A stretch of DNA of 64,000 nucleotides from Marmoricola sp. URHB0036. Lineage in GTDB: Bacteria > Actinomycetota > Actinomycetes > Propionibacteriales > Nocardioidaceae. The stretch is from contig NZ_AUEP01000003.1 in assembly GCF_000426045.1 (NCBI RefSeq), positions 1 through 64,000 on the forward strand. Direction: 5' to 3'. The notes under the pieces were generated by a model. The model made no database searches. It saw only the letters and a program-made list of their open reading frames with translations, and was not told the DNA's origin. Below, in pieces: positions 26,081 through 34,247 of the stretch. The translations under genes and the position numbers were made by a program. Every line of letters starts with the position of its first letter. Position 1 is the first letter of the stretch.

Positions 26081-27100
26081 GTGTTGCCGACCTTGAAGTT
26101 TCCTGTTGCCCTGCGAACCCCCGCGCGGCTGACCACAGCCGCCGCACTCGGTGCCCTTTTCGTCGCCGGGCCGCTCGCGATGAGCGCCCAGGCAGCCGCC
26201 ACCGTGCCGCCGCTCGGCACCGCCTCCGCCTTCTCGGTGCTGGCTGGCACCACCGTCACGAACACGGGTGCCACGACCATCGACCGCAGCGTCGGCGTGC
26301 ATCCCGGAAGCGCCGTCACCGGCGAGAGCACCATGGTCGTCGGTGGGACGGTCCACAAGGCCGACGCCGTCGCACTGCAGGCCAAGACAGACCTGACCAC
26401 GGCGTACAACAACGCCGCCGCCCAGACTCCGCCGATCAGCGAGGACGCCGAGCTCGGCGGAGAGACGCTGGTGGGCGGTGTCTACAACCGGGCCGCGGCC
26501 ATGGGACTCACCGGACAGCTGACGCTCGACGGCGCCAACAACCCGAACTCGGTCTGGGTCTTCCAGGCCGGCAGCACACTGATCACCGCACCGGGAAGCT
26601 CGGTCGTGCTGATCAACGGGGCGAACCCGTGCAACGTCTTCTGGCAGGTAGGCAGTTCGGCGACGCTCGACACCACGACCCACTTCATCGGCACGATCAT
26701 GGCCGAGGCGACGATCACGATGAACACAGGAGCGACCATCCAGGGTCGTACCCTCGCCCGAAGTGGCGCGGTGAACCTGCACAACAACGTGTTCACCTCG
26801 GCGAACTGCGCCTACGACCAAGACGTGCCGGACGCGACGCCCACTGACACCGGCGGCAACGGTGGCACTGGCGGCACGAACGGTGGCGGCGGCAACGGCA
26901 ACGGCGGCGGCAACGGAAATGGCGGCGGTGGCGGCGGTGGCCAGATCTCCACGGTCCCCGAAGGCTCGGTCGACACAGGGTTCGCCGGACCTGTCTCCAG
27001 CTCTGCGGGCACCTCGGTCTCCGCCCTCACTGGCGGCATGGGCATCATCGGCTTCGGTGTGCTGGCGCTGGTCGCCGTCCGTCGACGTCGGGTGATGTGA
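26081..27100 (+). CDS. Ice-binding family (DUF3494) surface protein
   Basis: The 339-residue precursor has a signal peptide (about 1-40, ending S-A-Q-A). A DUF3494-type ice-binding beta-solenoid follows: L-G-T-A-S-A-F-S-V-L-A-G-T-T-V-T-N-T-G, then V-x-G-G-V-Y-N-R-A-A, L-D-G-A-N-N-P-N-S-V-W-V-F-Q and C-N-V-F-W-Q-V-G-S-S-A-T-L-D, which is diagnostic. Then comes a Gly/Asn linker (about 255-285), a V-P-E-G-S-V-D-T-G motif, a hydrophobic helix and R-R-R-R. This tail looks like a cell-wall sorting signal. DUF3494 proteins bind ice or help adhesion. GTG 26081 is preferred, with AGAGGA at 26069-26074; ATG 26063 is an alternative. Coupled to a sortase gene by GTGA. Confidence 0.85.
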   Translation: MLPTLKFPVALRTPARLTTAAALGALFVAGPLAMSAQAAATVPPLGTASAFSVLAGTTVTNTGATTIDRSVGVHPGSAVTGESTMVVGGTVHKADAVALQAKTDLTTAYNNAAAQTPPISEDAELGGETLVGGVYNRAAAMGLTGQLTLDGANNPNSVWVFQAGSTLITAPGSSVVLINGANPCNVFWQVGSSATLDTTTHFIGTIMAEATITMNTGATIQGRTLARSGAVNLHNNVFTSANCAYDQDVPDATPTDTGGNGGTGGTNGGGGNGNGGGNGNGGGGGGGQISTVPEGSVDTGFAGPVSSSAGTSVSALTGGMGIIGFGVLALVAVRRRRVM

Positions 27101-27771
27101 GCGGGTCCGACAGGACTTCCACTCGCCTGAGCGCCCGAGGTCGATGGTCGCTGGTCCTGGTCGTCGCCGTGCTGGGGATGCTCGTCTCCATCGCGCTGGC
27201 GACCGGGCTCATCGGCGGCTCCGAGAAGTCACCGGGGCGTCGTACGGCGGGAGAACCTGCCGCGTCGGCGACCCCCGACGACACGTCCCCCCCTCCCACG
27301 GCCGTTCCCGCGTCGCCATCGGTGATGCGCCGGTCGGTGCCGGTGCGGCTGCGGATCCCCGCCATCGGCGTCGACTCCTCGCTGATGCACCTCGGGCTCG
27401 AGTCCGACGGGACCCTCGAGACCCCGCCTGGCGCCTTCCCGGCCGGGTGGTTCACGGGGAGCCCCACTCCCGGCCAGCTGGGTCCGGCGATCATCGTGGG
27501 TCACGTCCGCTACGTCACGCCGGGCGTCTTCGCGCGACTGACCGACCTCCGACCCGGTGACGGGATCGCGGTCAAGCGCCGCGACGGGAGCACGGCGGAG
27601 TTCCGGGTCACCCGTCTGGCGCACTTCGCGAAGTCCGCGTTCCCGACCAAGCGGGTCTACGGGAACATCGACCACGCCGGTCTGCGCCTGATCACCTGTG
27701 GGGGGCTCGACGCCGACACCAACGTGTTCGAGGAGAACGTCGTGGTCTTCGCCGACCTCGAGCAGTCCTGA
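27097..27771 (+). CDS. Class F sortase
   Basis: The 224-residue protein has an N-terminal membrane anchor (about 15-35, LVLVVAVLGMLVSIALATGL), a Pro/Ser/Thr linker and a sortase domain. Class F marks are V-R-L-R-I-P-A-I-G-V-D-S-S-L, A-G-W-F-T-G-S-P-T-P-G-Q-L-G-P-A-I-I-V-G-H-V (catalytic His) and L-I-T-C-G-G (catalytic Cys). Sortases cleave a sorting motif and attach proteins to the wall. The residues after the Cys contain no Arg, although sortases usually have a catalytic Arg there. GTG 27097 overlaps the ice-binding gene stop by 4 nt, which makes that protein the probable substrate. Confidence 0.85.
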   Translation: MSGSDRTSTRLSARGRWSLVLVVAVLGMLVSIALATGLIGGSEKSPGRRTAGEPAASATPDDTSPPPTAVPASPSVMRRSVPVRLRIPAIGVDSSLMHLGLESDGTLETPPGAFPAGWFTGSPTPGQLGPAIIVGHVRYVTPGVFARLTDLRPGDGIAVKRRDGSTAEFRVTRLAHFAKSAFPTKRVYGNIDHAGLRLITCGGLDADTNVFEENVVVFADLEQS

Positions 27772-27835
27772 TCAGCCCGCGGCCTCAGGGTGCCGGGCTA
27801 CCGTCGAAGCCCCACGACGAGACGAGGAGCTGCAC

Positions 27836-28132
27836 ATGGCTGTCGACCGAGGACTGCTCGCGATCCTGGAGGCCAAGCCCGGCAAGGGAGACGAGCTCGC
27901 GTCGTTCCTGAGACAGGGGCAGGCGCTGGCCGCGCTGGAGGACGGCACCGTCACCTGGTACGCGTTCAGGCTCAGCGACACGACGTACGGCATCTTCGAC
28001 ACCTTCGCCAACGAGGAGGGCCGCCAGGCCCATCTCAACGGGCAGATCCCCGCGGCGCTCGGGGCAGTGGGACCTGACCTGCTGGCCAGCGATCCCGACA
28101 TCAGGACGACCGACATCATCGCGGTGAAGTAG
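27836..28132 (+). CDS. Antibiotic biosynthesis monooxygenase-like small protein
   Basis: The 98-residue protein matches the ABM/quinol monooxygenase fold by pattern: R-G-L-L-A-I-L-E-A-K-P-G-K-G-D-E-L-A-S-F-L, then V-T-W-Y-A-F-R-L and Y-G-I-F-D-T-F-A-N-E-E-G-R-Q-A-H. The family works without cofactors and oxidises quinols or polyketide intermediates, but many members are of unknown function. ATG 27836 has a GAGGAG ribosome-binding site at about 27825-27830. It lies 64 nt after the sortase stop and is probably separate from the surface-protein operon. Confidence 0.75.
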   Translation: MAVDRGLLAILEAKPGKGDELASFLRQGQALAALEDGTVTWYAFRLSDTTYGIFDTFANEEGRQAHLNGQIPAALGAVGPDLLASDPDIRTTDIIAVK

Positions 28133-28151
28133 GGCTCCTCCAGGCTCGGCC

Positions 28152-28205
28152 GGACTAGTCGAGCAGCGTCCAGAATATGGACCACCTGTCCGTTTTGGGT
28201 AGTCC
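28152..28205. promoter_or_regulatory. Inverted GGACTA / TAGTCC element before the DUF5995-type gene
   Basis: The intergenic stretch 28133-28299 has GGACTAGTC at 28152-28160 and the inverted TAGTCC at 28200-28205. Read on the minus strand, the second copy begins GGACTACCCAAAACGGACAG, close to the first 20 bases upstream of the first giant gene. A candidate regulator site; no clear -10 was identified for the gene at 28300. Confidence 0.35.
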
Positions 28206-28299
28206 AGTGGCCGTCATTTCCTCCCCGAACGGGACAAGTCGCTGCCAGCAGGTGCAGACTCCCGGGTAGTGCGCGTGGTTCCTGGGGAGGGAGCGCCGG

Positions 28300-29292
28300 A
28301 TGCCCGAGAAGAGGGTTCGTCATGCCCGGACGTGGGTGGCGGCGGTGATGGCTGTGGTCACCGCACCGCTCCTGGTGGCGGGCGTGGGGGTGAGCTCCGC
28401 CCACGCCGATGATCTTCCGTACGTCGCCTGGACGGCGTACCTGCCGAGCTGGACCGACCAGTACGTCCCGAGCAGCGACAACGACTGCGTCGCCGGCCGA
28501 CCCAGCTGCCTGAAGGCCACCCTGAAGAAGTTCGGGACGATCCTGAAGGAGAACGCGCAGAGCTGCACCCACGAGTCGGTGTTCGCGATGACCTACACGC
28601 GCATCACCCAGACCTACGGCTACGTGCGCGACATCCCGGGCTACTTCCAGGACGTGCCCTACATCAACCACATGGACGCGGTGTTCGCGAAGTACTACTT
28701 CGACGCCTACGACAACTACAAGTCGGGCAACCGGGCCGCCGTGCCCGCGGCGTGGCAGACCGCGTTCGACGCGGCCAGGGACCGGCGGATGACGGGTACC
28801 GGTGACCTCCTCCTCGGGATCAACGCGCACGTCAACCGCGACCTGCCGTTCGTGCTCGCCTCGATGGGCATCGTGCGTCCGGACGGTCAGTCCGGAAAGC
28901 CGGACTTCGACAAGGCCGACCTGTTCCTCAACGACGCCTCCGACGCGCTGATGGCCGAGCTCTCCCAGCGGTTCGACCCGACCATCGATGACGTCAACGA
29001 CCCACTGGGGCTCAACTACGCGTCGGTCATGCAGCTGCTCACGACCTGGCGCGAGGCGGCCTGGCGCAACGCCGAGGCACTGGTGAACGCCCCGAATGCC
29101 GCTGCCCGGGCGCTCGTCGCCCAGGGCATCGAGAACGGTGCGAACGCGGCCGCGAACTCGATCCTGCTCTCGCAGGCCTACACGCCGCCGCTGAGCACGA
29201 CGACTGCTCGCGATGCCTACTGCGCGGTGCACAAGGCCGACGCGGCACCCCTTGCCTACCCGTTCGGTACGCCGACGCCGTACGGCGGCTGA
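28300..29292 (+). CDS. Secreted DUF5995-type protein
   Basis: The 330-residue protein has a signal peptide (about 1-36, ending S-A-H-A) and a helical domain containing G-I-N-A-H-V-N-R-D-L-P-F-V-L. This matches my recollection of DUF5995. Other phrases are F-A-M-T-Y-T-R-I-T-Q-T-Y-G-Y and T-T-W-R-E-A-A-W-R-N-A-E. The His/Asn/Asp cluster could bind metal, but that is inference. Function unknown. ATG 28300 follows GGGAGGGAG at about 28283-28291. Convergent with the first giant gene across a hairpin terminator. Confidence 0.75.
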   Translation: MPEKRVRHARTWVAAVMAVVTAPLLVAGVGVSSAHADDLPYVAWTAYLPSWTDQYVPSSDNDCVAGRPSCLKATLKKFGTILKENAQSCTHESVFAMTYTRITQTYGYVRDIPGYFQDVPYINHMDAVFAKYYFDAYDNYKSGNRAAVPAAWQTAFDAARDRRMTGTGDLLLGINAHVNRDLPFVLASMGIVRPDGQSGKPDFDKADLFLNDASDALMAELSQRFDPTIDDVNDPLGLNYASVMQLLTTWREAAWRNAEALVNAPNAAARALVAQGIENGANAAANSILLSQAYTPPLSTTTARDAYCAVHKADAAPLAYPFGTPTPYGG

Positions 29293-29313
29293 CCGTCCGC
29301 AGACACACGTCGA

Positions 29314-29338
29314 CCCCTCCGGACACTTCCCGGAGGGG
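29314..29338. terminator. Bidirectional hairpin between convergent genes
   Basis: Nine-bp perfect stem: CCCCTCCGG at 29314-29322 and CCGGAGGGG at 29330-29338 with a 7-nt loop. It lies between the DUF5995-type gene (ends 29292) and the first giant gene (ends 29378 on the minus strand), so it can end both transcripts. Confidence 0.6.
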
Positions 29339-29377
29339 CCTGCGTGCCCCCCATCACCTACCGGTGGGGCTCCCGCC

Positions 29378-32300
29378 TCATGGTGCGAACGTGACGTCCT
29401 TCGTGACCGAGGCCGTCTTGCCCCAGCCGTCAGTTGTCGTCAGCGTCACCGTGTAGGTCCCCGGTCCTGAGAAGACGTGCGAGGTCGCCGACCCCGTCGC
29501 CGTGTTGCTCGCGGTGTCGCCGAAGTTCCACGCATAGGTGATGGCGTCACCGAGGTTGTCCGTCGTACCGACCGCCGAGAAGTTGCAGGCGAGACCGTTG
29601 CACGACGGCGCCTGGATCACCGGGGCCGGCGCCGTGTTGCCGGCCGGCTCGGTGATCGTGACCGTCGTGGTGGCAGGGGCGGAGGAGACGCCCCACTCGT
29701 CCTTCGCCGTGAGCGTCACCGTGTAGGTGCCGGCCGCGGTGTAGGTCTTCGTCGGGTTCGGACCAGTGCCAGTGCCCTGACCCGCGCCGTAGTTCCACGT
29801 GTAGGTCAGCGTCGGCGCGTTCTCGTCGGTGGAGTCCTTCGCGTCGAAGGCGCACACGTTCTCGGTGCACGACTTCTTCAGGACCGCCACCGGCGCTGCG
29901 TTCCCGGCGGGGATCGTCACGGTCACGTGGCGAACCGGCGGGGTCACGGTGACCAGGCCGTGCTGGTCGGTGGCGCGCACCTTGACCGTGTAGCTGCCCT
30001 CGGGCAGGACCGGGGTCGTGTAGGAGAAGTTCGACCCCGGGGTCCCCGGGCTGGTCAGGAACGCTGCCCGCCAGCTCTCGGCGACACCGAAGGTGCCGGT
30101 CGAGGTGAGGAACTTGCCGGTGCCGTCGATGATCGCGACCTCCACCTTGCTCGTGGACTGGTCGTCCTCCGACCTGCCGCTGACCAGGATCTTGCCCTCG
30201 GTGAAGGACGCGTTCTCGGTCGGTGCCAGCAGGCTGTCGGTCAGCGTCGGCGCCGAGTCACCGGGGTAGATCGGGTAGCGGGCGACGGCGTTGGTGGTGG
30301 CGAGGTCACGTTGGCCTGCGGCGTCGACGGCGTACGCCGTGACGTTCCAGCTGCCCTGGGTGGGCAGTGTCAGGTCCGTCGACCACGGGGTGCTGGTCGC
30401 GCCCACGTTGGCCACGTCTGCCGGCACGGTCGCGAACGTCGAGGAGACGGTGCCGTCTTCCTTGAGGTAGCGGCTGGTGTCCATGTCCTTGACGATCAGC
30501 CGCACGGCCGCGACGCCCTGGTCGTCGGTCGCCTGTCCCGTGATCACGCCCAGGTGAAGGGCACCCGACGGCGGCTGGGTGCCGGTCGCGCTCAGGGTGG
30601 CCTTCGGCGGTGCGTCCCCGGGGACGACCGCGTTCAGCGTCATCAGCGCCCAGCTCGACTGCGGCGTGGTGATGTCCTCGTTGTCGGTGGCCAGCACCGC
30701 GAAGGTGTAGTTGCCGGGGCCGAGGTCCTGCGGCGTCGTCCAGGTCCAGTGGTAGCTCTGCACGTTGGGCGTGACCGGGAGCTTGTAGAGCGCCAGGCCG
30801 TTGTCGATGCCCCAGGTGCCGTCGACGGTGAGGTTCTCCCCGGTCGAGTTGTTCAGCATGGCGACGTAGACGGCCTTGATGGTGCCGTCATCGGTGGCGG
30901 TTCCGGAGAAGGTCATTGGTCCGCCCGGCGCAACCGTGACCGGCTGCGGCGTGGTCGGTGGGACCACGGAGCCAGGGGAGCTGATGGACACGCTCGGGGC
31001 CTGGCCGTTCGCGGAGATGACCCAGGTGCGGTCGAGGGTGTCGAGCGAGGCGTTGCCCGCCGTGTCGTGGGCGAGCGACTGGGCCTGCCAGGTGCCCTCG
31101 GTCGGGACGGTGATCTCCTTCGACCAGGTGGTGCTGGTCGCGTTGGGCACGTCCGGCGTGATCCGGATCGTGTTGTACGTCGGGTCGGAGGTGCCGTCGT
31201 CCTGGAGGTAGCGGCCGGCCGAGTCGCGCAGCGTCATCGTGATGCCGGTGACGCCGTGGTCGTCGGCTGCCGTACCGGAGACGGTGAAGGTCTTGCTGTT
31301 CACCAGACCGGCCGCGGGGACGGCGGCGTACGCCATCGTCGGCGGCGCGTCGTCGGGACTCCAGGTCTCGATCTTCTTGATCGCCTTGGTCGGGTCCTCG
31401 TCACCCTTGGTGTTGTTGGGTCCGAAGCCCTGGGCCTTCGCACGCACCAGCATCTTGACGTTCCTGGGCACGTTGAGGGTCACCGACCAGGTGGCCGTGG
31501 TCGCGTCGACCGGGGTCACGGTCGCCTCGAAGTTCGCGGCTGGACCCCAGTCGGTCTTGTTGGGCTGCAACCACTGCAGGCTGTCGCGGTCCTGCACCTC
31601 GAGGAACACCTTGCGGACACCGGTGGGAGCGGTGGCCGTGCCGGTGATGGTGAAGTTCTGCGCGGTGGTCAGCACCCGACCGGAGATCGGGGTGGTGATC
31701 GTGGTGTCGACCCCACCGGGGGCGTCGACGTTGTCGAGGTCGAAGTAGGCGACCGAGCCGACGTTGGAGCTGCCCTGCGTGGTCGCGTCCCCGCCGGTGA
31801 GCAGACCGTGCGGAGTCAGTGCCATCGCCTCGTTGCCGATGTTGGAGTTCGAGCCGGGGTTCCACTCGAGCGCGTGGCCGTCGACTGGGTTGAGCGCGCC
31901 GAGGTGCTCGCGCCCGACGACGGAGTCGCCCAGGCCGTAGCCGGAGAAGCCCTGACCGGTGCCGTAGCCGACATCGGCCGCACCCGGGAACGGCAGCGGA
32001 GCCGACGGGGACTCGTTCCACGCGAAGTGTCCGCCGATGTAGACGGCCTTCTCGGAGATCGCGGTGCTGTACACGCTGTCGAAGCAGCGGGAGATCCACT
32101 TGGGCTGGACGTCGTTGCCGCCGGTCATCGGGTAGGCGACGACGGTGTCGTTGATCGGCGGACGGTCGCCGCCGGAGCCGCTGGAGACCACGAACCACGA
32201 GTCGTCCGGCGCGATCGAGCCGCTGATGATGCGCTGGATGCCGCCGACGAACTGCAGGTTGTCGTCCCAGAGGCGGGTGCGCCACGGGGTCAGCTGCTTG

Positions 32301-34042
32301 GTGGCCGTGTCGATGATGCCGATGCCGTAGCGGTCCTGGCCGTTGATCTGCCGACCGGTGTGGATGACGAGGAGCTTGCTGCCGTCGTGGGTGAGCAGCA
32401 GCTTCTGCACGGTCAGCCCACCGTTGACGCCGATGCCCCCGGAGAGGTTGTTGACGAAGCCGGTGTCGACGACGCCGGTCAGTGCATCCACGGCGGCCAG
32501 GGACTTGCGGACGACTCCGTTGATCTTGCCGAAGCGACCACCGGCGTAGACCGTCGTACCGGAGACAGCGAGCTCGGTGACCCGGCTGTCGGCGTCGGCG
32601 GTGAAGCCCGGCACGGTGTCACCGTTGTCGGGGTCGATCTCGGCGATGCCCTTCTTGGTGACGCCGTTGACGGTGTTGAAGCTGCCGGAGACGTAGAGAC
32701 GGGTGCCGTCGGGGGAGGCTTCCACCGCGTCGACGTCGAAACCGCTGTTGCCGTCGAACACGGGGTTGAAGGTCGGGTCCACCAGGCCGGTGCCCAGGTC
32801 GTAGGCCGCGATGTGCGGCTGGTTGTAGGACGTGGTGTTGGCGGGGGTGGCCCCGTTGGCCCTCACATCGTTGGCCACCGTGGCGAAGCTGCCGACGACG
32901 AAGACGCGGTCACCGACCACCTCGATGTCGTGGATCTCGGCCGGGGTGCCGTCGCCGTCGAGGAACTTCGGCAGACCGACCTCGGGAGCCTCGGAGACCA
33001 GGCGGGTGTGGCCCGGCAGCGGCTCGGCGTAGGTCGCGGTGACCGGCTTGGTGATCGAGATCGAGGTGGTGCCGTCGTTCACGGTCAGGGTGACGTTGCG
33101 GGTGCCGGTCCTGGCGTAGGAGTGGCTCGAGGTCGCGCCGGTGCCGGTCGCGTTGTCGCCGTACGTCCAGGCGTAGGTGAGGGCGTCACCGTCGGGGTCG
33201 GAGGACCCGGTGCTGTCGAAGCTGCAGGCGAGGACGGCGCAGGACGAGGTGAACGCAGCGACCGGGGCGCGGTTGGCCGGGGCAGGGCCGGGGCTGACCA
33301 CGACCGACATCAGCTGGTTGCTGGTCAGCGCCTTGGCCGACTTCGCGACCCGCGCAGCGGCGGTGCCGGTGGGCACCGGGGTCTTCGAGTCGGCCACGAT
33401 CGCCGTCGTGTGGTTGGTGCCGCCACCGGCGACCCCGGTGCGCTGGACGGCGTTGGCGGGCGGCGTCCAGAGCGACGCGACCGATGCCTTGCCACCCCAG
33501 TAGCTGACCAGGAAGGAGCCCGGCTGGCTGACAGCGACGGCCGGCGCGGTGTGGGAGGTGCCCGCGGTGGCCAGCGTGGCGCTCGCCGAGGCGGTGACGG
33601 CCGAGGTGGCGCGCGAGCTGCGGTAGACGACCACACTCGTGCTGGTCAGCGCCTTCACACTGGTGCGCACGGTGACGTTGGTGCCCCTGTCGGTGGCGGT
33701 GGCCTTCCTGGTCCAGACGCGCGCCCGGCTGGCGGAGCCGTCGCGCGACTGGAGCTGGGTCCAGCCCGCCGGACCGGTCATGGTGCCGCTCTTGGTGTTG
33801 GCGATGGTGAACAGCAGCATCGTGTCGCCGGCCACGACGGTCGCCGGGACCTTGACCACGTGGCTCGTGGTGGACCCGGCGGCGCTGGCCGCGCCGACGT
33901 AGCTCAGCGTCGGTGCCGGCAGGGCGGCGTTGGCGCCGGGCAGAGGACCCAGGGCAGCCAGTGCCAGAGCGCCCACGACCGTGGTGGTGAGCAGGGTGGC
34001 AAGGCGGCGACGCCCGCGTGCGGGCGCAGTAGGCACAGTCAT
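29378..34042 (-). CDS. Giant secreted PKD/beta-propeller/Ig-repeat protein 1
   Basis: The 1554-residue protein has a signal peptide (1-39) and a secreted beta module (about 40-250, with A-G-D-T-M-L-L-F and G-P-A-G-W-T-Q-L-Q). A PKD domain (about 251-335, with C-A-V-L-A-C-S-F-D) and a propeller-like region of delta-60/DUF5122-type repeats (about 340-760) follow. Five Ig-like repeats (about 760-1370) and two C-terminal PKD domains complete it. There is no transmembrane end or sorting signal. PKD and Ig repeats usually mediate adhesion or carbohydrate binding; the exact role is unknown. Last of three tandem paralogues; ATG 34042 has a CGGGGG ribosome-binding site. Length and order match its paralogues closely. 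Confidence 0.8.
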   Translation of the reverse strand: MTVPTAPARGRRRLATLLTTTVVGALALAALGPLPGANAALPAPTLSYVGAASAAGSTTSHVVKVPATVVAGDTMLLFTIANTKSGTMTGPAGWTQLQSRDGSASRARVWTRKATATDRGTNVTVRTSVKALTSTSVVVYRSSRATSAVTASASATLATAGTSHTAPAVAVSQPGSFLVSYWGGKASVASLWTPPANAVQRTGVAGGGTNHTTAIVADSKTPVPTGTAAARVAKSAKALTSNQLMSVVVSPGPAPANRAPVAAFTSSCAVLACSFDSTGSSDPDGDALTYAWTYGDNATGTGATSSHSYARTGTRNVTLTVNDGTTSISITKPVTATYAEPLPGHTRLVSEAPEVGLPKFLDGDGTPAEIHDIEVVGDRVFVVGSFATVANDVRANGATPANTTSYNQPHIAAYDLGTGLVDPTFNPVFDGNSGFDVDAVEASPDGTRLYVSGSFNTVNGVTKKGIAEIDPDNGDTVPGFTADADSRVTELAVSGTTVYAGGRFGKINGVVRKSLAAVDALTGVVDTGFVNNLSGGIGVNGGLTVQKLLLTHDGSKLLVIHTGRQINGQDRYGIGIIDTATKQLTPWRTRLWDDNLQFVGGIQRIISGSIAPDDSWFVVSSGSGGDRPPINDTVVAYPMTGGNDVQPKWISRCFDSVYSTAISEKAVYIGGHFAWNESPSAPLPFPGAADVGYGTGQGFSGYGLGDSVVGREHLGALNPVDGHALEWNPGSNSNIGNEAMALTPHGLLTGGDATTQGSSNVGSVAYFDLDNVDAPGGVDTTITTPISGRVLTTAQNFTITGTATAPTGVRKVFLEVQDRDSLQWLQPNKTDWGPAANFEATVTPVDATTATWSVTLNVPRNVKMLVRAKAQGFGPNNTKGDEDPTKAIKKIETWSPDDAPPTMAYAAVPAAGLVNSKTFTVSGTAADDHGVTGITMTLRDSAGRYLQDDGTSDPTYNTIRITPDVPNATSTTWSKEITVPTEGTWQAQSLAHDTAGNASLDTLDRTWVISANGQAPSVSISSPGSVVPPTTPQPVTVAPGGPMTFSGTATDDGTIKAVYVAMLNNSTGENLTVDGTWGIDNGLALYKLPVTPNVQSYHWTWTTPQDLGPGNYTFAVLATDNEDITTPQSSWALMTLNAVVPGDAPPKATLSATGTQPPSGALHLGVITGQATDDQGVAAVRLIVKDMDTSRYLKEDGTVSSTFATVPADVANVGATSTPWSTDLTLPTQGSWNVTAYAVDAAGQRDLATTNAVARYPIYPGDSAPTLTDSLLAPTENASFTEGKILVSGRSEDDQSTSKVEVAIIDGTGKFLTSTGTFGVAESWRAAFLTSPGTPGSNFSYTTPVLPEGSYTVKVRATDQHGLVTVTPPVRHVTVTIPAGNAAPVAVLKKSCTENVCAFDAKDSTDENAPTLTYTWNYGAGQGTGTGPNPTKTYTAAGTYTVTLTAKDEWGVSSAPATTTVTITEPAGNTAPAPVIQAPSCNGLACNFSAVGTTDNLGDAITYAWNFGDTASNTATGSATSHVFSGPGTYTVTLTTTDGWGKTASVTKDVTFAP

Positions 34043-34090
34043 GGTCTGGAATCCCCCGTGGCAGTGGGCCAGCCCGAGCGGCGGCCCAGC

Positions 34091-34148
34091 CGAATAGTGC
34101 GCCCAGATCTGTCTGCTTTGCACCTATCGGTCCTGTTTGGTCTAGTCC
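34091..34148 (-). promoter_or_regulatory. Shared upstream element of giant gene 1
   Basis: On the minus strand GGACTAGACC begins at 34148, and the -10-like GCACTATTCG begins at 34100, 48 nt further on. CAGATCTGGGCG lies just before the -10-like box. The layout matches those of giant genes 2 and 3. Confidence 0.5.
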
Positions 34149-34181
34149 GCGGTGATGTGGGTTGGTGATCCGCATACACGG

Positions 34182-34211
34182 AGGGCCCCTCCGAGGTATC
34201 GGAGGGGCCCT
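34182..34211 (-). terminator. Strong hairpin after giant gene 2
   Basis: Perfect 13-bp stem: AGGGCCCCTCCGA at 34182-34194 and TCGGAGGGGCCCT at 34199-34211 with a 4-nt loop. It lies 37 nt past the stop of giant gene 2 (minus strand). No U-run follows, but stem strength makes it a likely terminator that isolates the next gene's promoter. Confidence 0.6.
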
Positions 34212-34247
34212 GCGCGTTGGTGAGGGTGGTGAGTGGTGAGACCTCGG

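Noticed and set aside
29477-34168. A 1563-codon open frame on the plus strand, opposite giant gene 1
   Set aside because: The translation is low-complexity (Arg, Gly, Val, Asp, His-rich) with no domains. It arises from G/C-biased third positions on the coding strand. The same applies to long antisense frames at 34809-37277, 39528-41726 and 42681-44549.
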